Assembly: GCA_020746105.1 (NCBI GenBank)
Contig: CM036617.1
Span: 23,132,037-23,196,036, forward strand
Length of the DNA: 64,000 bases
Direction of reading: 5' to 3'
Source of the DNA: Trogon surrucura
Lineage: Eukaryota > Chordata > Aves > Trogoniformes > Trogonidae
How positions within the stretch are numbered: position 1 is the first letter of the stretch; each line of letters opens with the position of its first letter. The notes beneath the pieces are model-generated. The model had not been told where the DNA came from. It saw only the letters and a program-made list of their open reading frames with translations, and searched no databases. This document shows, one piece after another, positions 1 through 9,600 of this stretch. The position numbers and the translations under genes are program-made.

Positions 1-2046
1 ATCAATGAATATATTGAATAATACTGGTCCCAGTACCGACCCTTGAGGGACTCCACTGGATACAGGCCTCCAACCAGACTCTGCCCCATTGACCAAAACT
101 CTTTGGCTTCTTCTCCTCAGCCAGTTCACAGTAAACCTCACTACCCGAGAGTCTAGACCACACTTCTGCAGTTTAGCAGCAAGGATGCTGTGGGAGACTG
201 TGTCAAATGCTTTACTGAAGTCAAGGTAGACCACATCCACCGCTCGGCCATCATCTATCCACCTTGTTATATCCTCGTAAAAGGCTATGAGGTTAGTCAA
301 GCACGACTTCCCTTTGGAGAAGCCATGTTGACTGTCTCTAATGACCCTCTTATCCCTGATATGCCTTGAGATGGCACCAAGGATAAGTCGTTCCATCACT
401 TTCCCAGGGATGGAGGTGAGGCTGACCGGTCTATAGTTACCCGGGTCCTCCTTCTTGCCCTTTTTGAAGACTGGAGTGACATTTGCTTCCCTCCAGTCCT
501 CAGGCACCTCTCCCGTCTCCCAAGACTTGGCAAAGATGATGGAGAGTGGTCTAGCAAGGACATCAGCCAGCTCCCTCAGCACCCGTGGGTGCATCCCGTC
601 TGGACCCATGGATTTATGGATGTCCAGATTGCTTAATTGGTCCCTAATCCAGTCCTCATCGACTAAAGCATACTCCTCCACTGCCCTGACTTCCTCTGGG
701 GCCTCAGGGGAACGGGGCTCCTCAGGACAGCCTCCGGCAGAGTAGACAGAGGCAAAGAAGGCATTCAGCAACTCTGCCTTCTCTGTATCATGTGTCACCA
801 AGGCACCCACCTCATTCATCAGTGGGCCTACATTGCCTCTGGTGTTAGTTTTATCTGCCACGTATTTGAAAAAGCTCTTCCTGTTGTCCTTGACCCCTCT
901 CGCCAGGTTCAATTCTAGGGAGGCCTTTGCTTTCCTAGTTGCCTCCCTACACACTCGGACAACAGCCTTATATTCTTCCCAAGTGGCCAGCCCTGCCTTC
1001 CAAGATCTGTAAATTCTCCTCTTGCCCTTGAGCTTACCCAGCAGATCCCTGTTTAGCCACGCAGGTCTCCTGGCTCCCTTCCTTGACTTCCTACGTGTCG
1101 GGATGCTGTGATCTTGAGCACGGTAGAAGCAGTCCCTGAACGCTAACCAACTGTCTTGGGCCCCTTTACCCTCAAACAGCCTTGCCCATGGGATTTTCTC
1201 TAGTAATTGCTTGAAAAATCCAAAGTTTGCCTTGGCAAAGTCCAGGGTTGCAATTCTGCTTGCTATTTTGTTTCTGCTACATGAGATCCTGAACTCCACC
1301 ATTTCATGGTCACTGCAGCCAAGGCAGCCCTCAACCTTTACTGCTTCAACCAGATCCTCCTTGTTAGCGAGGATGAGGTCCAGCAGTGCTCCTCTCCTAG
1401 TCGGCTCCTCCACCATTTGCATCAGAAAATTATCATCGATGCACTGGAGGAACCTCCTGGACTGTGGCTGACTGGCTGAGTTGTCCTTCCAGCAAATATC
1501 AGGGAAGTTAAAATCCCCCACGACAACCAGGGCCTGTGATTGTGAGACCGCTCTCAGCTGCCTGTAGAAGGCCTCATCAACTTCCTCACCCTGATCTGGT
1601 GGCCTGTAATAGACACCCACAACAGTATCTCTCCTGCCAGCCTGCCCCTTAATTCTAACCCATACACTCTCAACTTGCTCCTCCTCCATGCCTGGATGGT
1701 ATTCAAGACATTGTAGTTGCTCTTTCACGTAAAGAGCGACTCCACCACCTCGCCTGGCTGGCCTGTCTTTCCTGAAAAGGACATAGCCACCCATGACCAC
1801 ATTCCAGTCATGTGAGCTGTCCCACCATGTCTCTGTAATTGCCACCAGATCATAATCTCCTGCCCGAACCCAGGTTTCTAGCTCCTCCTGCTTATTCCCC
1901 ATGCTGCGTGCATTGGTGTATAAGCATTTCAGGGAGCAAGCTGAGCACACTGATCTCACCCTAGGGGGATGGAAGGCCACCCGGTCCTCATAATTTCTAG
2001 AGCACTGCCCCGCTGCAATCCCAGCTATAACCCCATCCCCCTTCAT
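1..2046 (-). CDS. CR1 ORF2: endonuclease-reverse transcriptase, C-terminus off the window
   Basis: The ORF starts at ATG 2,046 and stays open for exactly 682 codons to base 1. I checked every codon for stops. It encodes the enzyme that nicks target DNA and reverse-transcribes the element's RNA. The N-terminal apurinic-type endonuclease keeps its signatures: NARS near residue 50, catalytic Glu72 in ITETWW, GDFN at 177-180 and SDH at 245-247. The reverse transcriptase follows, with [17 protein letters not shown], motif [11 protein letters not shown] (Asp609) and [10 protein letters not shown] at 665-674. The FADD active-site box should come just beyond the edge. The start is two bases after the ORF1 stop (TAG-AT-ATG), which suggests termination-reinitiation. 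It is missed by ORF finders that need both ends inside the window. Confidence 0.92.
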   Translation of the reverse strand, partial: MKGDGVIAGIAAGQCSRNYEDRVAFHPPRVRSVCSACSLKCLYTNARSMGNKQEELETWVRAGDYDLVAITETWWDSSHDWNVVMGGYVLFRKDRPARRGGGVALYVKEQLQCLEYHPGMEEEQVESVWVRIKGQAGRRDTVVGVYYRPPDQGEEVDEAFYRQLRAVSQSQALVVVGDFNFPDICWKDNSASQPQSRRFLQCIDDNFLMQMVEEPTRRGALLDLILANKEDLVEAVKVEGCLGCSDHEMVEFRISCSRNKIASRIATLDFAKANFGFFKQLLEKIPWARLFEGKGAQDSWLAFRDCFYRAQDHSIPTRRKSRKGARRPAWLNRDLLGKLKGKRRIYRSWKAGLATWEEYKAVVRVCREATRKAKASLELNLARGVKDNRKSFFKYVADKTNTRGNVGPLMNEVGALVTHDTEKAELLNAFFASVYSAGGCPEEPRSPEAPEEVRAVEEYALVDEDWIRDQLSNLDIHKSMGPDGMHPRVLRELADVLARPLSIIFAKSWETGEVPEDWREANVTPVFKKGKKEDPGNYRPVSLTSIPGKVMERLILGAISRHIRDKRVIRDSQHGFSKGKSCLTNLIAFYEDITRWIDDGRAVDVVYLDFSKAFDTVSHSILAAKLQKCGLDSRVVRFTVNWLRRRSQRVLVNGAESGWRPVSSGVPQGSVLGPVLFNIFID

Positions 2047-2048
2047 AT

Positions 2049-3116
2049 CTAGTTTAAAGAACGCTCTATGAGTCCCGCCAGCTCATGACCAAGGATCCTT
2101 TTTTCCCTTTGTGTCATTTGAACCCCAGCTTGTTTCAGTAGATCAGGTGCCCTGTAGATCTCCCCATGGTTAAAAAATCCAAAGCTAGACCGCTGGCACC
2201 ACCCCTTTAGCCAAGTATTAATCTGCTGCACTTTGTCAAACCTTCTACTATTTTCCCTCATAATTGAAGGAATAGAGGCAAACACAACCTGTGCGCCTGA
2301 TCCTTCTAGCATCCGCCCCAGTGCCCTAAAGTCCCTTTTGATTGCTTCTGGCCGTCTCTCTACTATCTCATCATTACCGATCTGCATAACCAAAAGCGGG
2401 TAATAGTCCGTGGGTTTGACCAGACCAGGAAGCTTCTTGATAACATCCTTAACTCGGGCCCCAGGGAGGCAGCAGACTTCCCTGTGGGTCGGATCAGGGC
2501 GGCAGACAGGGCCCTCTGTTCCCCTCAAGAGGGAGTCTCCAATTACAATTACCCTCCTTTTTTTCTTAGATGAAGAAGTCCTAATGCGTGTATCCGAGCG
2601 ACTCACCCTAGACAGCCCTATGGGTGAACCCTCCACTGACTCTTCCTTGGCCTGGCTCTCATTGTCTAGAGCCCCATACCTGTTTTGCAGGGGCAACCGG
2701 GCAGGTGAGGGAGGCCGGGCAGGGATTTTCCTTCCTCTCCTGGCAGGCACCTGCTTCCACTCTTCCCTATCCTTTCGGTCCCCCGCTTTTGCCTGATGGC
2801 CAGAGGTGGGGGGATATTCAGCTCTTTGCGGAGCTTGCTGCTCGCCATTCAGGACATGACTCCACCGATCTGTCTCTCTCTCTGACTCCCTAATGCTCCT
2901 CAGCCTTTCTACTTCCTCCTTCAGTTCAGCCACCAGGCTGAGCAGATCGCTCACCTGGTCACATCGGACACAAGTGTCACTTCCACTACCCTCCATGGCC
3001 AGTGCCAGGCTCCGGCATTCTCTGCAGCCCGAGGCCTGAACACCCACATGCTTACATGGGGCCTCTGTCTGGGTGCCCACAGTTTTTCTAACAACCATTG
3101 ACCTGGTGGCAACCAT
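2049..3116 (-). CDS. CR1 ORF1 protein, zinc-finger-like plus GDSL-esterase-like domain
   Basis: This is an intact 355-aa ORF. I chose ATG 3,116 (MVATRS, the usual CR1 ORF1 opening). The frame is open 14 codons further upstream, but only from a GTG. A Cys/His cluster (C21, H23, C31, C34, C49, C52) suggests a metal-binding nucleic-acid module. It is followed by a short Leu/Glu-rich coiled coil (about 55-75), a basic Pro/Arg linker, and an SGNH/GDSL-esterase-like domain from about residue 188 (VIGDSLLRG). CR1 ORF1 proteins bind element RNA; the esterase role is unsettled. Oddity: the block that in relatives reads roughly DGVHLT reads AGVQMT at 330-335, so the Asp and His of the catalytic triad look substituted. 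The ORF ends in TAG two bases before ORF2. Confidence 0.88.
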   Translation of the reverse strand: MVATRSMVVRKTVGTQTEAPCKHVGVQASGCRECRSLALAMEGSGSDTCVRCDQVSDLLSLVAELKEEVERLRSIRESERETDRWSHVLNGEQQAPQRAEYPPTSGHQAKAGDRKDREEWKQVPARRGRKIPARPPSPARLPLQNRYGALDNESQAKEESVEGSPIGLSRVSRSDTRIRTSSSKKKRRVIVIGDSLLRGTEGPVCRPDPTHREVCCLPGARVKDVIKKLPGLVKPTDYYPLLVMQIGNDEIVERRPEAIKRDFRALGRMLEGSGAQVVFASIPSIMRENSRRFDKVQQINTWLKGWCQRSSFGFFNHGEIYRAPDLLKQAGVQMTQREKRILGHELAGLIERSLN

Positions 3117-3420
3117 AGTTGGCTCTACAATACAAAGACTCTCCAGAAAGCTAAGCACGGAATAGTTTACGGGCCTTTTAAGTGCTTGCCTTTTAACAAA
3201 GACTTACCCTTTTGTTCGGTGAACAGGGACTCGTCCCTGCCCTCCCAAAGGCTTCTTATACCCTGAGGGCAGAGTTAACAGCTGATCACCGTGTTTAAAA
3301 TCGCCGGGCCGCTGAGGGTGGCTCCGCCCACGCTATCTCGGGTGTCCGCCCTGGAGCTGCCGGTGCGGCCTCAGGTGTGGTTGCTGTAGCCGGCTTAAAA
3401 AAAGCCCCCCAAAAGCTTTT

Positions 3421-5205
3421 TGCCAGCCTTTTTTTTTGCTTAGATTCCTTCCCCAGTGCAGTCTTACCTGCTCTGAAGCTGGGCCTGTAATGTATCATGA
3501 TAGTTGATCTCATTTCACTGTGAGCACCATACAAGGCTCTCATCCTCACTGTTCAGGTGGCAATTCTTGCCTTCCTTCCCCTCGCTCTATGTCACACGTA
3601 TCGCTGACCTGAGAGGAGAGTTCTTCCATCACAGGACAGGTTCAGTGGCCCCATTCACGTGGTGCTGTGCTACAGATGTGGTGCTACTGTAACCAGTGGC
3701 AGTGGTGAGCTGTGGCGCGTGGACAGAAGCGGGTCGCTGATGCGGGGAGCCAAGAGCCTCGTAAGGTGCTTTTGCCGCTGAGGCTGATGCCATGTGTAAA
3801 TGTATCCTCAGCCCCACCCCGGCAGTACTAGAGGGCTTGGGTTCTGCACTAAGTTTCAGTCACCCTGTGCTGGGCTGGTGCTCTCTGGCATCTCTCCTGT
3901 CATGTTTTCCAATCTCGTGCTAGTTGCTCTAAAGCAGACTTACCTTTCCATGAACCTTTCCAATCACTGTTGGTTCAAATCACTTGAGTTAATAGGATCT
4001 TGTCTGACATCATTTTAGTCAGGATTGTGAAGCTGCATTTGAAAGGCACCTTGTTCCCCGTACGTTACACCTGTCCTGGTGGTAGGATAGGGACTGCTCT
4101 GAATGTGCACAAACTATATGTACCTGAGCCTTTCCTAATGTGTGACTTGAGAACAAATCCTTCTGTAAGCACTTCTGCGAACACTTCAGTGACCGAGGCT
4201 TTCACCCACTGGTAGATTTCAGTAGTGAGCTAACTAGAGGGCAATATTATGTTTGGGATAAGTGGCCACTGTACCAATGCCTACGGCAGTTGAGGTGGGG
4301 GCACTGTGATGTGAAAGCTCTAATATTTTCAGGGAGGAGGACAGAAAATTAGCGTGGTGACAGTGAAAAAGAAGTGGTGTCTAAGATGTTAATATCTTGC
4401 CTTTGAGAAACCTATGTGTGGTAGCTTTAGCAGTGTCTGGCTCTTTTAGATTCTTTGGTGTTGTTACAAATGATATTTTATAAATGTGTCCTTGAGATAG
4501 AGAAGGTTTTTGTTGTTGTTTTTAATCTCTTAATGTCTAATCAATTCTTATCAAAGAATGTATAGCAGCTGCATTAAAAATAAGGCTGTAATATTAGTCT
4601 CAAACAACCTAGTTTATAGATCATCTTTCTCCCTTCTTGCAGAAGGGGAAGCTCTTAGCCACAATCACTAAATTTTTATAAAATAAGGTTATGACTAAAT
4701 GTTCATCTGCAAGTCAGAATATTCTTTTGATGCTAGCATCTAATACTTTCATGAAAATGTCTCAATATTCTTTGAAAGAGATTCTCATTGCTTTGTTTTA
4801 GTATATTTGTTTTGTTTTAGTGAGTTTGTTTAGTGATATTTAATTTACTGTAAAATATCTGAGAGACTCAAACTGGTCTTTTATTATGCTTTCCTAAAGA
4901 CCATTATCTTACATTTTTCATCACCACAGTCTTTAAGTAGGCAAGTGTTACCTTCTCTGCAGATTTTTCCAGTTAAAAAGGGCATTGATTATAAAATAAC
5001 ACAAGCCTTTTTGTTACCTTGAAAAAACTTAAGCTGTAACATTAAATAATGTTTACTTCAAAATAGTTTAAAGTATGTCTTGGTTCTGCTTATGCATGTT
5101 TTAGTAAGTTTTAACTGAACACTGAAACTGATTTTTTTTTTTAATGCATATCTTAGCTTTTCAATAATGGAAAAGATTATAGTTGAATTTTGTCTTGGTT
5201 TGCAG
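3421..5205. other. Non-genic stretch, probable WASF3 intron 1 or upstream DNA
   Basis: The sequence is AT-rich, with short ORFs only (none over 72 codons) and no repeat family I recognise. The first 400 bases are richer in CpG (for example around 3,710-3,780) and may include the outer edge of the CR1 5' UTR. Confidence 0.5.
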
Positions 5206-5299
5206 GTAAAGCCACTTGAGTGTGCTGTGAAGTTACAGAACAGCCATCTTCTCAAACGTGTTAACAGAAAGGATATTCTCTACTCCCTTATTTTAAATG
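5206..5299 (+). other. Candidate unassigned exon, 94 bp
   Basis: The block is bounded by a good acceptor (TTGTCTTGGTTTGCAG) and a consensus donor (ATG|GTAAGT). It is open in one frame for 31 codons (VKPLECAVKL...) and leaves in phase 1. I recognise no protein family. It could be an alternative 5' UTR exon of WASF3, an exon of a lncRNA, or chance: splice-like pairs of this quality do occur in 25 kb of intron. Confidence 0.2.
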
Positions 5300-8200
5300 G
5301 TAAGTTGTTCAAGGGAACTTTTACTGTGCTTTTGTGTGAGTCTATTACAAATAGCTTTGAAAACTGTGTAAGTCCTTAGAGTGAAGACCAGTGATGAAGT
5401 TGGGAAACCGTCCACAAGGTTTTGAGTTAGCATTGGGATGGAGGTTTGTTTTTGTGATGCTGAAGTTAGGCCTTGAAGCAAATATCAAAAGCACTGCTAG
5501 CCCAGGAGACTAGTATCACTTAAACACTAATCTTCTTGTGTAGAAGACAAAAATAGACTTACTTTATTCATGGATGTTCATGAGATATTGGATTTATAAA
5601 TTTGCATCTGTTAATTACTTTTTACCCTATTTAATCTGTACTTTGCTGATGTGTTGTCTTCGAGATTTAAACTAAATCTGCTGAGGTTAGATGTTTGACT
5701 GTTTACCTCAGAGTGCAATGGATAATAAAAGATTTATATTCATTGATATTAAGCCAGCTTTGGGGGGGGAATCCTCCTACTCTACAATCTGTCTCAACTG
5801 TGACACCTACACCACAGACTTTTGGGTGAGGAATGTCAGTTGTGCTGGTGGAAGAGTATGAAAACAGCGGTGGTGCACTTCCTTCGCTGTATGATGTAAG
5901 ACGAGGGCTGAGCTGGGTGGTGCTCGTGAAGGACTGCTACCAAAGTGCAGCCAATTTTGTTCGAATCCAAGTAAAGCTGATAATTATAACTTTTTTTAGG
6001 GGGCTACAGCTTGTCTGCTTCTACAAGGGGAAAGCAAAGCCTTTTGAGCAGGTGAGGAAGCTGGAGAGCAGGTTTGTGCTTCCTTCTGAGAGAATGAGGT
6101 TAGAAGTAATGTTAGCGACTCATAGGAGACACTGCTTTCTTTCTGCCTTGCACAAACCGCTGCCAGCCTTGCTTCAGGGTCCCTGGAAGAAAGCAAAGTC
6201 TGCAGCAGCGCTGTGAGATACTCTTGACTTTTTGCCTGTGTCCTGGAGCTGACTCTGGCTCTGACCCTGGCTCTGATCCTTTGGCACACTTTGTCCCCTC
6301 AGCTGAAATTCACGTGTGCTTATTTTAAATTTCAGTTCTGGTTATATGCTTGTTGGTATTCAGAAGTGCTTTTTGGCATATATAAATTGAAAGAGGTTGC
6401 ACCTTAAGTCAGGAAAAATTCAGCGGAATTCTGGAAAACTCTATGTATGTATGAATTCACAATGTCAGTGACAATCTTTATTTTGGGGCATGAAGGGATC
6501 AGGAAGCAATATGGTGTACACAGAAATGTGCAAGTTATGGCAACAGTCTTTGAATGAGGATGAAAGAAAACCCATTCTTTGTGCTTTCTCTGTCTCCTAC
6601 AATTCCCATTAAATTGTAGGGTAGCTTGGTGGTCATGTTCTGGAATTGTTTGGAAAAAAAAAATCACATGCTGCACATTTCAAAGGTGGAGGAATTGTGT
6701 CAGGCAAAGTAAGTCATCTGTTAAAAATTTGATAAACCAAATAGGCATATCAAAGACTGAAAACATGCTTCTCTACTGGCTGATAAGATTAACATATTAC
6801 ATATTTAATGAAGCAGATTTATTCCTCTTAATATATGTATTTACAGGTGTTTCATTGTCACATTGATGTGCTCATAGATGAACATGTGTGCAAAGGTTTC
6901 TCCAGTAGCTAATCTGTACCTCTGGTCACACCAGCAGCTGACTTCAGGGCCCCTGATCTCTCCACTATCGGGCCCCCAGATTTATGGTCTCTCTAGTAGC
7001 TGGCTTTACAGACTTCTCCTACTTTGGGAATTAAAAAAGACACAGTTGTCCTATTTTAATTTCAATATTTCTTTTTTTTTTAAAAAAAAGCTTAACAATT
7101 GTTATGGTACTGTTATGTTTCAGTTGCATTTCATACTGCATGGAAGCATCATTGCTGGCTTTTACATGTGGGAGGTTGTAGATACTAGTTGTTACATGAA
7201 TGAGAATTTACGTTTAGGAATATTTTATCTAGGCTGTATTTATTCCAAAAACTTGAAAGATTATTTTAAGATATTTGCTGCTTATTCTCAGTGTAATATT
7301 ATCAAATATTTTCTGTTTCTTTGTGCAGGTTAAGTGCAACTTTGATTAAGCACAACTTTCACATAGAGTTTAATTGAAGTGTATCTAGTATTTAATAGTC
7401 TGGAGTTTAATGTAGCTGAAGCGTATTTAAAGATGGAATGCTGAACATACTTGAATATAATCAGTCTGATATTTTCAAAAAATATTAAAACCTAATTTTA
7501 ACAAACATAATATTCTAATTTTTGGTTGAACACTGATCATGCATGTATCGCAAATGTTCTAATAGGACATAGATTTGGAAACTCAACCTAGTCAATAAAA
7601 TAATAAGCTTGTATTTAAAATAATGATTGATTGATTTCTACAGAAATGTAATATTTTTTCTTTTTAGATTTCTGCTTCAAAGAATTTCACTTACAAGTAA
7701 TAATTAAAAATTTAAATGGCTTTGTCTCTTTTGCATGCACAGCAAGGCATTTTCATTTTAAATACAGTCATTGATTTTGTCACTTGGATTGTAATTGTGC
7801 CTTGCCTTTTTCTGCTTCTTTGGATTTCTTAGTGTTTTGCTAATGTAAACACCCCCAAAAGTTGCAAGGTTGCTCAAAGTAAGATACAGCTATTAGAAAG
7901 CGATTAGCTGTGTGAAAGGTGCCGATTCCTTAATGTGACATCCTGTGTGAAGTAGGATGCGTTGGCTTTGCCGAACTTCCATCGTAACCCTACAGCACTC
8001 CTCTACAAAAGCACTTCCCACAAAGACAGTGGGAGAGTGCATTCAGGCAGCAAATACCGAGTGCAGGGCTTGAAAAAGGACCCTGATGCTTCTTCACTGG
8101 CCCCAAATGCCAGTTCACTAGACCAGCTGAAGAACTCCTTTGGAAATGCTCCGATGTGATCACAAGAAATATGTGTTTATAGTTAGTTTGGCACACAAAA

Positions 8201-8471
8201 ATGTTACATATTCAGTTACATGTTTTGAAGAAAGATTATGTCTGTGACTGCTGTGTGGGTAACACTTCTTTAGAAATACTTTTGTTGTGAAAGTGATTTT
8301 GATGTTTTAGTCAGGGTTAAGCCAAGTTTCTTTTTACAAAGACTTTTGCCTGTACTGTCTGACTCTTCAGTCACACAACCTGGATGCTTTGTGGCTCACA
8401 AATTACAGAATGATTTAGTAACTTAAATTTTTGATTTGAAACAAACTATCAAGAAAAGTTCCTTCTGAATT
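5300..8471. other. Non-genic AT-rich stretch
   Basis: No splice-flanked open block, RNA gene or clear repeat was seen. The ORFs present (up to 151 codons at 6,878) have low-complexity composition and no recognisable motif. Confidence 0.5.
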
Positions 8472-8651
8472 TGTAGTGGTTTGACACTGGCCGTTGGCCA
8501 GGTACCCACACAGTCGCTCTGTCATGCCCCCTTCTCTGCTAGACAGGGGGAGAAGATATATTGAAGTGCCCCGTGGTTTGAGATAAGGACAGGGACATCA
8601 CTTATTTACCATCCTGGGCAAAACAGACTTGATTTGGGGAAATTAGTTAAA

Positions 8652-8657
8652 TTTATT
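8652..8657 (-). promoter_or_regulatory. LTR polyadenylation signal AATAAA
   Basis: TTTATT on the + strand reads AATAAA on the minus strand. It sits about 180 bp before the LTR's 3' edge, as expected for an R-region signal. It is antisense to WASF3, so it would not terminate WASF3 transcripts. Confidence 0.5.
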
Positions 8658-9016
8658 AAAGAACAAATCAGAGAAGAGTAGTGAGAAATAAAAACAGATC
8701 TTAAAAAATAACACCTTCCCTCCACCCTTCCCTTCTTCCTGGGTTTAACTTCACTCTCGATTTTTCCACCTCTTCCCCCAAGCAGCGCAGGGGGACAGGG
8801 AATGGGGCTGTGGTCAGTTCATCCGATGTCATTTCCACCACTGCTTCTTCCTCCGGGTGAGGACTCCTCACTCTTCCTCTGGGCCATTGTAGGGTCCCTC
8901 TCACAGGAGATGATCTTCACACTCTTTCTCCAATGTGAGTCCTCTCACCAGGGACAGTTTGTCACAGAGTGCCCCAACATGAGTCTCTCCATGGGGTGCA
9001 GCCCTTCAGGGGGAAA

Positions 9017-9175
9017 CTGCTCCAGCGCAAGTCCCCCACAGTGTCACAAAAGTCCTGCCAGCCAACCTGCTCCAGCGTGGGCTTCTCTCTCTCCACAGGC
9101 TCTGGCAGCAGCCTGCTCCAGTGCGGGCTTCCCATGGGGTCACAGCCCCCTTCAGGCATCCCGCTGCTCCAGCTT
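9017..9175 (-). repeat. About 50-bp imperfect minisatellite-like units inside the LTR
   Basis: The core CTGCTCCAG recurs at 9,017, 9,067, 9,113 and 9,164 (spacing 50, 46, 51), each followed by a G-rich segment. The units are diverged; a further weaker core (CTGCTCTGG) lies near 9,259. Confidence 0.65.
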
Positions 9176-9600
9176 GGGCTCCTCTACACCCCGTCACACC
9201 CATGGGCTGCAGGGCGACAGCCTGCCTCACCATGGTTTTTACCAGGGCCCTCGGGACTCTCTGCTCTGGTGCCTGGAGCACATCCTCCCCCCATCTTCAT
9301 CACTGACCTTGGTGTCTTCTCATATTCTCACTTCTCTGTCTCTCTGCCAGATGTTGTGTGGTGCAGTTCTTTTATCCTCGTTTCTTAAATATGTTTTCAC
9401 AGAGGCGTTCCTCTCCTGTCATCACTGACAGGCTCAGCCTTGGCCAGCGGCGGGTCCATCTTTGGAGCTGGTTGGCATTGGCTCTGTCAGACCTCAGGAA
9501 GCTTCTAGCAGCTTCTTGCAGAAGTCACCCTTACAGCCCCTGCACCACCACTGAAATCAGGCTAGACAAATCCAATACGATCTTCAGAAGACTATAGTTT

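Larger units (their letters stand above)
1..3420 (-). mobile_element. CR1 LINE retrotransposon, 5' end through ORF2, cut by window edge
   Basis: A non-LTR retrotransposon lies antisense to WASF3. Reading leftward it has a GC-rich 5' UTR (about 3,420 to 3,117), ORF1 (3,116-2,049) and ORF2 (2,046 to base 1). Both ORFs are uninterrupted over everything visible, whereas the other CR1 copies here are 5'-truncated and mostly frameshifted. The 5' boundary is an estimate: the GC-rich segment fades near 3,380-3,480 and I could not find a target-site duplication. The 3' part (rest of reverse transcriptase, 3' UTR, terminal octamer repeats) lies outside the window. This looks like a young copy, probably full length at its 5' end. 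Whether it is transcribed cannot be told from sequence. Confidence 0.9.
8472..9600 (-). mobile_element. Endogenous retrovirus-type LTR (solo), antisense to WASF3
   Basis: The block starts with TGTAGTGGTTTGAC and ends near TCCAATACGATCTTCAGAAG. It has the layout of a widespread bird LTR read on the minus strand: a leading segment (9,600 to about 9,300), a GC-rich middle with roughly 50-bp periodic units around CTGCTCCAG (9,017, 9,067, 9,113, 9,164), then a purine-rich stretch. An AATAAA signal on the minus strand lies at 8,657-8,652, before the trailing segment. No gag, pol or env is seen nearby, so it reads as a solo LTR. I could not identify a target-site duplication. The family name (ERVL-like) is from memory and not certain. 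The 208-codon + strand ORF inside it is an artefact of its composition. Confidence 0.72.

Noticed and set aside
455..745. + strand ORFs at 455-745, 1,211-1,471 and 2,410-2,893
   Set aside because: Antisense shadows of the intact CR1 ORF2 and ORF1 on the minus strand.
3295..3480. GC-rich block as a CpG-island promoter of WASF3
   Set aside because: It is continuous with the CR1 5' UTR directly upstream of ORF1 on the minus strand, which explains its composition.
8802..9428. 208-codon + strand ORF
   Set aside because: It lies entirely inside the LTR, overlaps several other open frames on both strands and owes its openness to GC-rich repeat units. No protein motif.
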